Below are positions 1-5,749 of a DNA stretch of 7,007 nucleotides, piece after piece. Made by a program: the position numbers and the translations under genes. Below the pieces are notes generated by a model. It saw only the letters and a program-made list of their open reading frames with translations, ran no database searches and had not been told where the DNA came from. The DNA comes from Candidatus Hermodarchaeota archaeon. Its GTDB lineage: Archaea; Asgardarchaeota; Hermodarchaeia; Hermodarchaeales; Hermodarchaeaceae. The stretch spans positions 1 through 7,007 of the forward strand of contig JAEOSA010000102.1 of the NCBI GenBank assembly GCA_016840595.1, in the 5' to 3' direction. How positions within the stretch are numbered: the first letter of the stretch is position 1; each line of letters opens with the position of its first letter.

Positions 1-710
1 GCGTTGAATACCTGCGCGAACCAGCTGACGGGCGTTGGCCAGTTGGATTTGTCGTTGGCGACGAATATATCGCGGGCATTGTGGATATCCTGGCATTTCA
101 TAGAGGGTGAGGTAGCACTGTTTTTTGACAACACGACAGAAGGAGGTAATCTCATCGTCTCTTATGGGTCGTTCATACATGTAAGGACAGAGAGAGCGGT
201 CACGTGAGCCCCCACGGCGTTCGATTTTTCGATAACTGTCAGAGAGAATTTGACGATACCTGCGTTGTTTTTTTACCGGATCGCCTTTCGATTTTAAGAG
301 GCGTTGAAGTGTAGAGGTGAGGATTTCTTCGTACACAGATCCTTCTTCTTCGGCGGTGAGGAGTGCAGTAATGCAGATATCATCTTCGATGCCATCACGC
401 AGGCTTCGGGTGCAAGCTACTGCTGCGCGCTCTGTTACATCTTTTGAAGGAAAGACTTTGAAAATTTGCCCTGTTTCTTCGGGAGCGCAGCTGAAAAACA
501 TCATCGAAAGCTGTTCGGTATTGATTTCTAAGGATGCCGGATAATTGGCTAGTATCTTGAGTCCTTCTTTGGTGTCCCAATGACTGAGAACTAGCCCACG
601 AGGGATACTAACACACCTTCCAGCAAAGGAACTTGAGTCGACCGTAAGGAGTCTGTCGCCTTGGCTTCAAACAAGGTTTGGATGGGGCGCAGAAAAAGGT
701 TTTTACACAT
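1..710 (-). CDS. Partial, apparently frameshifted hypothetical protein with an N-terminal 'WD..G..ILA.YP' domain
   Basis: Function not recognised. On the minus strand one frame is open from 666 to the left edge, over 200 codons. It begins ...RGLVLSHWDTKEGLKILANY and continues as an acidic, coherent domain (EDDICITALLTAEEEGSVYE). A basic, Cys-containing second half follows (SLCPYMYE, SFCRVVKKQCYL, YPQCPRY), and the C-terminus is outside the window. This frame has no ATG, GTG or TTG before the ATG at 504-502, which lies inside the conserved-looking domain. A second frame starts with ATG at 710-708 (MCKNLFLRPIQTLFEAKATD) and stops at TAG 593-591. One extra G in the G3 run at 595-597 would join the two as ...VSLVGLVLSHWDTKEG. 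So this is either a pseudogene or a one-base assembly error. The 'WD..G....YP' pattern resembles longin/roadblock-like small proteins I associate with Asgard archaea, from memory only. If the frame is not rescued, a gene caller would probably report only 504-1. Confidence 0.65.
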
Positions 711-735
711 CTAGAGTAGGTGACACATTCATTCC

Positions 736-752
736 GATATACTGAACAGTAT
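736..752 (-). promoter_or_regulatory. TATA-like box overlapping a 14-nt palindrome, upstream of the left-edge gene
   Basis: Bases 739-752 read ATACTGAACAGTAT, two 6-bp arms (ATACTG/CAGTAT) around a 2-base centre. On the minus strand the end of this palindrome runs into AGTATATC (743-736), a TATA-like stretch 26-33 bases before the ATG at 710. That is the archaeal distance for a leaderless or nearly leaderless transcript. The position suggests a promoter with an overlapping operator. The site lies in the 52-base gap after the stop of the first serine hydrolase, so a role as a weak transcript-end hairpin is the alternative. No T-run follows it. Confidence 0.35.
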
Positions 753-762
753 CAATCGTGTT

Positions 763-1926
763 CTACGACCGTTTTCTTTGCATATACGTGGTTCCCACGA
801 CAAGTGGGATGATGATTATCAGGAGTACGAGCACGAATGGTAAAACCTGCTCTTGAACGGGTTGTTGTAAACTCGTAGTGTCTCCTATTATGGCGGGATA
901 AAGAAATTCCTCGAAGAGCGAATAGAAGTCTAAAATGCTATAGGTGGTGGCTCCAGCAAAGACGAGTACAAGGTCTTGTTCAGGAAGAATAAAAACTCGC
1001 TTTCCACCTGCTCCACGCATGGAATATCCGGAGATTTCGGGATCAACCCACCACTGATACCCATAACCATCAGTAGTGAAATTGAAGTATGAGTGAGTGC
1101 AGGTCGCCACCCATTCTGCAGGTATAATTTGAAAAGGTCCCCAAGTGCCATTATTCAAGTATAGGTAGCCAAATTTTGCTAAGTCTCTTAACCTTAATTT
1201 TAGCCCTCCAAATCCTGTTGATATTCCTTGTGGATCTGTGGGCCATTCATAAACAGAGATTCCCATCGGTCCCAAAACCCGAGCTTGAGCATACGTCGCC
1301 ATAGACATACCTGTGGTTTGGGAAATGATTGCCGAGATAAGATGTGAACAACCAGCATCATAGTTCCAAACCGCTCCAGGCTCGTTGACCATTGGTAAAT
1401 CGAGGACATACTGAATCCAGTCTGGCGCCAATCCCATTGTTTGTGCACTAGACTCAAATCCCGAGGACATCGTGAGCAAATGCCATATGGTCATGGCGTC
1501 TTTCTGTGGACTCGGGTTTGCTATAGTTCGGTCTGGAAAATAGTCCAAGACCGAATCATTGACGCTTGTGACATAACCATCTGCTATCGCAGCACCAAGG
1601 ATTGTTGCGGAAATGCTTTTGGTAATTGATGCTACTGTTCCAAGAGTATCTGGTCCTAAGCCGGGCCAGTAAGCTTCATACAACAGGTATCCATTTCGGA
1701 TTAGCAGAAACCCTGTTAGTCCATCTATTGGGTGTATGTGGTTCCAAAATTCGTCTAGTCGGGAAGAATTCATTCCTTGAGATTCAGGTGATTGAATTTG
1801 CCATCCGACTGTGGGCCAGTAATCACGATTTTGAATGAGTGTGAAGTGGGGGCTGGTTATAGGTGTGATTACTGAGGCTAAGAAAAGGGGGATTAAAACA
1901 AGAATCCAAATCTTCTGTTTTGACAT
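763..1926 (-). CDS. Membrane-anchored serine hydrolase, beta-lactamase/esterase family (array copy 1, promoter-distal)
   Basis: Probable extracytoplasmic hydrolase of the class C beta-lactamase/esterase fold (COG1680; NylB-like amide or ester hydrolases). The substrate cannot be read from sequence. With ATG at 1926 it is 387 aa. Residues about 6-24 are a hydrophobic signal or anchor (WILVLIPLFLASVI). The nucleophile motif is S100-I-T-K103, the putative second motif is Y189-D-A, and the third motif region is R304-GAGG. The family signature 'RDLAKFGYLYLNNGTWGPF' is at about 247-265 and YGYQWWVD at 288-295. A C-terminal helix (about 362-380) precedes the basic tail QRKRS, so the catalytic domain should face outward. 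Several N-x-S/T sequons are present (NSS, NDS, NGT, NFT). A GTG at 1938 extends the frame by four codons. ATG 1926 is preferred because all three paralogues align gaplessly from it. A weak GGTG lies about 9 bases upstream. Confidence 0.93.
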   Translation of the reverse strand: MSKQKIWILVLIPLFLASVITPITSPHFTLIQNRDYWPTVGWQIQSPESQGMNSSRLDEFWNHIHPIDGLTGFLLIRNGYLLYEAYWPGLGPDTLGTVASITKSISATILGAAIADGYVTSVNDSVLDYFPDRTIANPSPQKDAMTIWHLLTMSSGFESSAQTMGLAPDWIQYVLDLPMVNEPGAVWNYDAGCSHLISAIISQTTGMSMATYAQARVLGPMGISVYEWPTDPQGISTGFGGLKLRLRDLAKFGYLYLNNGTWGPFQIIPAEWVATCTHSYFNFTTDGYGYQWWVDPEISGYSMRGAGGKRVFILPEQDLVLVFAGATTYSILDFYSLFEEFLYPAIIGDTTSLQQPVQEQVLPFVLVLLIIIIPLVVGTTYMQRKRS

Positions 1927-1969
1927 GTATAACAGCACCCGTTAGGTGAACCAGAGAAGTTTTATCATA

Positions 1970-2007
1970 TATTTCTATGAACGGGAACCGGCAGGTACGA
2001 TTTTCGA
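1970..2007 (-). promoter_or_regulatory. 38-bp conserved promoter box, copy 1
   Basis: This is one of three copies of a 38-bp element upstream of the hydrolase genes. On the minus strand it reads GAAAATCG, one variable base, then ACCTGCCGGTTCCCGTT, ending in the TATA-like CATAGAAATA. It matches the second copy at 35 of 38 positions by hand count. The TATA-like end lies 43 bases before the ATG at 1926. A start about 25 bases downstream of TATA would give a 5' leader of roughly 20 bases. The GC-rich core directly upstream of the TATA is where a BRE or activator site would sit. Confidence 0.6.
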
Positions 2008-2022
2008 CCTGTGTTAGAGTTT

Positions 2023-2066
2023 TTCTCAGCAGTTTAGTAACCAGCAAATTCTGTTTTCAGCATTCC
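2023..2066 (-). repeat. Array spacer block homologous to the GNAT 3' end (copy 1 side)
   Basis: The 20 bases from 2047 match the corresponding bases from 4712, inside the end of the GNAT gene, at 16 of 20 positions. They match the other array spacer (from 3380) also at 16 of 20. In all three places the block starts exactly 40 bases beyond the 38-bp box. The intervening 24 bases (2023-2046) are weaker, 10-11 of 24 ungapped. Shared bases on the minus strand include AAAACAGAATT and a following CTAA aligned with the GNAT stop. It is most simply a decayed relic of the GNAT tail carried along by tandem duplication. Confidence 0.5.
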
Positions 2067-2091
2067 ACGAAAGGCAAGTACAAAATGGTAT

Positions 2092-3258
2092 TTAATGCTG
2101 TTTTCTTCGTTGATACATGTTGCCGACAATAACAGGGATCACAGTTAGTAAAAGTACAACTATGAAGGGTAAAATTTGTTGCAAAACTGATGGTGTGTAA
2201 TTAGTTGTGTCACCAATTATTGCTGGAAAGAGAAATTCCTCAAAGACCGAATAGAAATCTGAATAAGTATACCTGATTGCTCCAGCAATTACAAGGACAA
2301 GGTCCTGTTTCGGCAGTATGAATACCCGCAGACCACCAGCCCCACGCATAGAGTACCCCGAAATTATCGGATCAGCCCACCATTGATAGCCATAACCATA
2401 GCCATTAGAAAACAGAAAATGTGCTTTCGTACATTCGGTCACCCATTCTGCGGGAAGTAGCTGAAACGGTCCCCAAGAACCATTATTCAAATACAGATAG
2501 CCGAATTTGGCTAAATCCCGTAGACTCAAAGCGAGATTCCCAAATCCGATTGTATTTCCTTGTGGGTCTGCATCCCACTCAAAATTAGAAATTCCCATCG
2601 GTGTAAAGAGCTGATCTCGAGCCAACTCGGCCATAGCTATTCCCGTTGATTTACTAATTATTGCTGAGATGAGATGCGGACACCCTCCGTCATACTTCCA
2701 GACTTCTCCGGGTTCATGAATCATGGGTAAATCAAGAAGGTATTGGACCCAGTCTGAGCTAAAACCCATTGTTGCGGCATTAGATTCAAATCCGGAGGAC
2801 ATAGTGAGGAGATGATGAATTGTCATAGCATCCTTGCGCGGATCCGGATTCTCAAAAGTTCGATCAGAAAAATAATCCAAAACCGAGTTGTTAATACTTG
2901 TAATGTAACCATCAGCCATTGCGACCCCGAGGACACCCGCTGTAAAACTTTTGGCTATCGAGGCAAGTCTCCAGAGATAATCTGGCCCTACACCTGGATA
3001 ATAGACTTCATACAACAGATACCCGTTTCGAATAAGCACAAATCCTCCTAAATCAGCTCTTTCATTCATTTGCTCCCAAAACACGTCTAACTGGACGGAA
3101 CTCATTCCTTGAGTTTCAGGTGGTGCCATTCGCCAACCTGCTGTAGGCCAATAATCACGGCTCTGCACAGGTAAAATGTGGGTACCTGCAACAGGTGAGA
3201 TTAGGGATACTAATATTAATGGAATCAAAGTGAGAACCCAATTCTTTTGGATTGACAT
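2092..3258 (-). CDS. Membrane-anchored serine hydrolase, beta-lactamase/esterase family (array copy 2, middle)
   Basis: Paralogue of its two neighbours, same architecture, 388 aa from ATG 3258. An N-terminal hydrophobic segment (WVLTLIPLILVSLISPVAG, about 7-25) leads to the outward catalytic domain with S100-I-A-K103, Y189-D-G-G and a RGAGGLRVF third-motif region. Both catalytic residues of the fold (Ser/Lys and Tyr) are retained, so activity is expected. The membrane helix before the tail RRKQH is about 361-381. Over residues 101-190 it matches copy 3 at 61 of 90 positions (hand count). The frame extends upstream to an ATG at 3270 and a GTG at 3285. The GTG lies only 18 bases from the TATA-like end of its promoter box, upstream of the expected transcript start, so it is rejected. 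ATG 3270 (four residues MLLK... earlier) cannot be excluded. Confidence 0.93.
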   Translation of the reverse strand: MSIQKNWVLTLIPLILVSLISPVAGTHILPVQSRDYWPTAGWRMAPPETQGMSSVQLDVFWEQMNERADLGGFVLIRNGYLLYEVYYPGVGPDYLWRLASIAKSFTAGVLGVAMADGYITSINNSVLDYFSDRTFENPDPRKDAMTIHHLLTMSSGFESNAATMGFSSDWVQYLLDLPMIHEPGEVWKYDGGCPHLISAIISKSTGIAMAELARDQLFTPMGISNFEWDADPQGNTIGFGNLALSLRDLAKFGYLYLNNGSWGPFQLLPAEWVTECTKAHFLFSNGYGYGYQWWADPIISGYSMRGAGGLRVFILPKQDLVLVIAGAIRYTYSDFYSVFEEFLFPAIIGDTTNYTPSVLQQILPFIVVLLLTVIPVIVGNMYQRRKQH

Positions 3259-3302
3259 CTTCAGCAACATCCACAAGGATATCACACAAAGAGTTCACCA
3301 GG

Positions 3303-3340
3303 TATTTTTATGAACGGGAACCGGCAGGTGCGATTTTCAA
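3303..3340 (-). promoter_or_regulatory. 38-bp conserved promoter box, copy 2
   Basis: This is the second copy of the element, on the minus strand TTGAAAATCGC then ACCTGCCGGTTCCCGTT then CATAAAAATA. It matches copy 1 at 35/38 and copy 3 at 33/38 (hand counts). The TATA-like end lies 44 bases before ATG 3258, almost the same spacing as in the other copies. It is the most consensus-like of the three. A plus-strand ATG inside it opens a spurious frame and should be ignored. Confidence 0.6.
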
Positions 3341-3355
3341 CAACCTTGATTAGAT

Positions 3356-3399
3356 ATCTCGCCAAAACTGTAACTCTTGAATTCTTTTTTTGGCATTCA
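3356..3399 (-). repeat. Array spacer block homologous to the GNAT 3' end (copy 2 side)
   Basis: The 20 bases from 3380 match those from 2047 at 16 of 20, again starting exactly 40 bases past the end of the promoter box. The adjoining 24 bases match at 11 of 24 to either of the other spacers, with a shared core TAAC/GAAC. The T-run at 3383-3390 is A-rich on the transcribed strand. It therefore does not look like a transcript terminator for the upstream copy 3, whose stop is at 3424. Confidence 0.45.
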
Positions 3400-3423
3400 G
3401 CCTTAGGAAAAATCATAGTGGGT

Positions 3424-4590
3424 TCAAGACCGTTTTCCTTGTCGGAACTTATTAACAATTACAATTGGGATCACAACGATAAGGAGTACAATCACAAAAG
3501 GTAAAATTTGTTCGCTTACCGATTGAGGGTAACTAATAGGGTCACCAATGATTGCGGGATAAAGAAATTCCTCAAAGGCAGAATAATAGTCAAGAATACC
3601 AAAGACTGATGCGCCAGCAAATACGAGGACTATGTCCTGTTCGGGAAGGATAAAAACACGAATCCCACCTGTCCCACGCATAGAATATCCTGAAATGACA
3701 GGATCAACCCACCACTGATAGCCATAACCAACACCATTTGGTAAAAGAAAGTGTGTTTGGGTACATTCAATCACCCATTCTGAGGGGACTAGTTGGAAAG
3801 GGCCCCAAGTTCCATTATTCAAGTACAGAAACCCAATTTTGGCTAAATCCTGTAAATTCATAGTTAAATGTCCAAATCCCATCGTGTTCCCTTGTGGGTC
3901 TGCATCCCATTCATAATTGGAAATTCCCATTGGCCCGAAGAGCCGGATTTGAGTGTATTCCGCCATGGGTAGACCTGTTGTTTGTGTGATGATTGCCGAG
4001 ATGAGATGTGAACAACCACCGTCAAAGTTCCAGACTTCTCCAGGTTCGTGTATCATAGGCAAATCGAGAATGTATTGTATCCAGTCATTTGGAAGAACAA
4101 TTTGTTCAAGTTGGGATTCAAACCCAGCAGACATAGTGAGCAGATGCCGAATTGTCATAGCATCCTTGCGCGGATCCAGATTCGCTATTGTTCGGTCTGG
4201 AAAGAAGTCTAAGACGGAAGAATTGATGCCCGTAACGTATCCCTCTGCTAGGGCAACACCAAGAGCTGTCGCAGTAACACTCTTGGCGACTGAAACAACA
4301 CTCCAGAGGTGATCTGCGTCCACACCAGGATAGTAAGCTTCATAGATCAGATACCCGTTACGGATAAGCAAGAATCCTCCCAGAAGTGCTTCTGTATACA
4401 TATAATTCCAAAATTCGTCCAATCGAGTTGAATTCATGTTTTGAGCCTCAGGGTGCAGAAGTCGCCAACCTGTAGTAGGCCAATAATCACGTCTTTGAAT
4501 TGATGAAGAAGAGGTGCTAGCCACAGGTGAAAATGTCGATGCAAGTAATATTGGAAGTATCAACAGTATCCAGCGTTTTGTCCTCAACAT
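3424..4590 (-). CDS. Membrane-anchored serine hydrolase paralogue with the catalytic Tyr replaced by Phe (array copy 3, GNAT-proximal)
   Basis: 388 aa from ATG 4590, with the same layout as the other copies: N-terminal hydrophobic segment (RWILLILPILLASTF, about 6-20), a Ser-rich stretch (STSSSS) after it, outward catalytic domain, C-terminal helix (about 362-382) and basic tail RQGKRS. The S100-V-A-K103 nucleophile motif is intact. The second motif is F189-D-G-G where copies 1 and 2 have Y189. The codon is TTT (plus-strand 4024-4026) against TAT, a single-base change. In this fold the Tyr acts as general base or activates the Ser, so the copy may be impaired, altered or a binding protein. 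The third-motif region is RGTGGIRVF. The frame could extend to an ATG at 4635, but that codon overlaps the TATA-like end of the promoter box, so the extension is rejected. Confidence 0.92.
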   Translation of the reverse strand: MLRTKRWILLILPILLASTFSPVASTSSSSIQRRDYWPTTGWRLLHPEAQNMNSTRLDEFWNYMYTEALLGGFLLIRNGYLIYEAYYPGVDADHLWSVVSVAKSVTATALGVALAEGYVTGINSSVLDFFPDRTIANLDPRKDAMTIRHLLTMSAGFESQLEQIVLPNDWIQYILDLPMIHEPGEVWNFDGGCSHLISAIITQTTGLPMAEYTQIRLFGPMGISNYEWDADPQGNTMGFGHLTMNLQDLAKIGFLYLNNGTWGPFQLVPSEWVIECTQTHFLLPNGVGYGYQWWVDPVISGYSMRGTGGIRVFILPEQDIVLVFAGASVFGILDYYSAFEEFLYPAIIGDPISYPQSVSEQILPFVIVLLIVVIPIVIVNKFRQGKRS

Positions 4591-4634
4591 TTTCAGTAGC
4601 CCCGGAAGGGTTGACCATTGAAAGGATTTTCCCA

Positions 4635-4672
4635 TATTTTTATGCAGGGGAACCAGTAGGTTCGATTTTCAA
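4635..4672 (-). promoter_or_regulatory. 38-bp conserved promoter box, copy 3
   Basis: This is the third copy of the element, on the minus strand TTGAAAATCGA then ACCTACTGGTTCCCCTG then CATAAAAATA. It is the most diverged in the GC-rich core (33/38 to copy 2), but the TATA-like end and the GAAAATCG end are unchanged. The TATA-like end lies 44 bases before ATG 4590. The box sits only 26 bases downstream of the GNAT stop codon, so the hydrolase has its own promoter and does not depend on GNAT read-through. Confidence 0.55.
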
Positions 4673-4698
4673 CGAGAGTGGCGTACAATTATCAGAAA

Positions 4699-5277
4699 TT
4701 AGGAACTTGGGAATTCTGTTTTTAACAAGCCATAATAAATAAGGCCATAACGAGTTCCATTTTCGATTCGCGCTTCGCGTAAATGTCCCTCTTTCTTAAA
4801 TCCAAGTCGTTCAGCGAGTTTGATACTCGGATGGTTAGTATCACGAGTTATGACAATTACCTTATGTGCTCCCAAGTCATGGAAGAGAAATTCCAAGGAA
4901 CGCTGTGCGGCTTCCGTCGCAAAGCCTTTTCCTAGGTATCCCTGACCCAAGAACCAGCCAAGCTCAAAGGAGGGGACATTCCATTTGTTGGGTTCAATCC
5001 AGATCTCACCAATGTAAATGTTGGTCTTTTTTTCCCAGATACCCAATACGAAACGTTTTCGGGAGTCCCACTCCGCTGCATGTTTTTGAACCTTAGTTTC
5101 CGCTTCTTTTATTGTCTTAATTGTGGCAACCTCTTCAACATTTGGGAAAAGAAATTCTCGGTTATTATTGCGTTCTAAAAGTGCGAAGAGCGCTTTTCCA
5201 TCTCCATCGGAGTATCTTCTTATCAGTAGACGTTGACTCTCCAGTTTTTCAGGAAGCTCTGATAATATCCCGGGCAT
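4699..5277 (-). CDS. GNAT-family N-acetyltransferase (RimJ/RimL-like)
   Basis: Predicted cytoplasmic acetyl-CoA-dependent N-acetyltransferase of the RimJ/RimL type, 192 aa, the usual length of the family. The acceptor is unknown and could be a protein N-terminus or a small molecule. The start of the fold is LESQRLLIRRYSDGDG (about 12-27). The acetyl-CoA loop is GYLGKGFATEA (113-123), following ELGWFLGQ. Motif B is N148-HPSIKLAERLGFKKEG (to about 164). The end is YGLIYYGLLKTEF, typical of the family. ATG 5277 is chosen over a GTG nine bases upstream because GGTGGAG (5287-5281) lies just before it, with the GGTG core six bases away. It starts 21 bases after the VOC stop codon, so the two are probably one operon. 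Its last codons coincide with a block repeated in both hydrolase spacers. Confidence 0.93.
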   Translation of the reverse strand: MPGILSELPEKLESQRLLIRRYSDGDGKALFALLERNNNREFLFPNVEEVATIKTIKEAETKVQKHAAEWDSRKRFVLGIWEKKTNIYIGEIWIEPNKWNVPSFELGWFLGQGYLGKGFATEAAQRSLEFLFHDLGAHKVIVITRDTNHPSIKLAERLGFKKEGHLREARIENGTRYGLIYYGLLKTEFPSS

Positions 5278-5280
5278 CAG

Positions 5281-5287
5281 CTCCACC
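5281..5287 (-). promoter_or_regulatory. Ribosome binding site deciding the GNAT start
   Basis: The minus strand reads GGTGGAG here, followed by CTG and the ATG at 5277-5275. The GGTG core matches the archaeal anti-Shine-Dalgarno and lies six bases before the ATG. The alternative GTG start (5286-5284) would be inside this site. Confidence 0.5.
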
Positions 5288-5298
5288 GATTTGAATGA

Positions 5299-5670
5299 TT
5301 ATGTTGCTGATGTATCGTATTGCATCATTCCCATGAGATTTCCTTCTGTATCTTTGAAATACTGATAATAACCAACCTTTGGTATCGTGATTTTTTTCCC
5401 GACAAGCTTCCCTCCATTCGTTTTCACCAGTGAAGCATAGTTGTCCACATTGTCGACACCGATGACATTCACTGTGGTTCCTTCAGGAAAGTCCTCTCGC
5501 TTAGCAAAGGATCCGTTTATTCCAGGCTCAGAGTCGTCACCAGTTCCCAGAAACCAATGATCAACCGGGCCTTTCCATTTTTCTACCTTCCATCCAAACA
5601 CGGTCTTGTAGAACTTTGTAATTCGTTCTACATCATCTGCAGGAATTTCAAAATCAATAACTCGCGGCAT
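5299..5670 (-). CDS. VOC-family (glyoxalase/bleomycin-resistance-like) protein
   Basis: 123 aa, a single vicinal-oxygen-chelate domain of the kind annotated as 'predicted enzyme related to lactoylglutathione lyase' (COG3324). The first beta-alpha unit is VIDFEIPADDVERITKFYKTVFGW at the N-terminus, and the end is YYQYFKDTEGNLMGMMQY. Where many VOC metalloenzymes carry a Glu after 'GN' near the C-terminus, this protein has GNLMGM. Metal binding is therefore uncertain and the substrate unknown. ATG 5670 is preferred to an in-frame TTG at 5688 because MPRVIDFEIPA is the usual family start, and the TTG would lie close to or upstream of the transcript start predicted from the TATA-like box. It is the first gene of a probable two-gene unit with the GNAT gene. 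Confidence 0.9.
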   Translation of the reverse strand: MPRVIDFEIPADDVERITKFYKTVFGWKVEKWKGPVDHWFLGTGDDSEPGINGSFAKREDFPEGTTVNVIGVDNVDNYASLVKTNGGKLVGKKITIPKVGYYQYFKDTEGNLMGMMQYDTSAT

Positions 5671-5700
5671 AGAAACCACATCAATCAATAATCTGGTTTC

Positions 5701-5711
5701 TCTCTTAAAGC
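5701..5711 (-). promoter_or_regulatory. Possible TATA box for the VOC-GNAT unit
   Basis: The minus strand reads GCTTTAAGAGA, AT-rich and TATA-like, about 31-41 bases before ATG 5670. Initiation about 25 bases downstream would give a short leader of roughly 10 bases. Position fits an archaeal promoter, but the match to a TATA consensus is only partial. Confidence 0.3.
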
Positions 5712-5724
5712 CGCTAATTTGAAT

Positions 5725-5741
5725 CTAACGGTTCCGGTTAG
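5725..5741 (-). other. Imperfect inverted repeat between the nitroreductase-like and VOC genes
   Basis: The plus strand reads CTAACGGTTCCGGTTAG. Arms CTAACGG and CCG-GTTAG pair around a TT centre with one bulged G. The site lies 9 bases after the upstream gene's stop codon and just upstream of the possible VOC TATA box. It could be an operator or a small 3'-end hairpin. No T-run follows on the minus strand, so a terminator role is not supported. Confidence 0.3.
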
Positions 5742-5749
5742 TAAATTAC

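Noticed and set aside
4..544. Plus-strand frames at the left edge and a 61-codon minus frame at 395-580
   Set aside because: The minus frame described as the left-edge gene is open across the whole stretch with coherent protein character. These others are short and compositionally odd.
3383..3390. T-run at 3383-3390 considered as a terminator
   Set aside because: It is a T-run on the plus strand only. All genes nearby are transcribed from the minus strand, where it reads as an A-run.
3310..3504. Plus-strand frame starting in promoter box 2
   Set aside because: Its ATG is the complement of the TATA-like CAT in the repeated box, and it runs into the antisense of hydrolase copy 3. It is a by-product of the repeat.
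3953..4312. 119-codon plus-strand open frame, and similar plus-strand frames under the other hydrolases (1441-1838, 2812-3051)
   Set aside because: They lie wholly antisense to well-supported hydrolase genes, recur at equivalent places in the paralogues, and have no ribosome-binding site or family-like sequence.
763..4590. True beta-lactamase (antibiotic resistance) annotation for the hydrolase array
   Set aside because: The class C fold is shared by esterases, amidases and nylonases. The second motif is Y-D-A/G, not the Y-x-N of class C enzymes, and there is no K-T-G, so the substrate cannot be assigned.
4591..4635. N-terminal extensions of the hydrolases (to 1938, 3285 and 4635)
   Set aside because: Two start with GTG, one overlaps the promoter's TATA-like end, and the extensions are not alignable beyond LLK-M. 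Inner ATGs give equal lengths and equal leader spacing.
763..4672. Triplication considered as a mobile-element or phage-driven array
   Set aside because: No transposase, integrase, terminal inverted repeats or target-site duplications are visible. Spacer homology to the GNAT tail fits simple tandem duplication.
5671..5688. TTG start for the VOC gene giving six extra residues
   Set aside because: The ATG at 5670 gives the usual family N-terminus, and the TTG falls at or before the expected transcript start.
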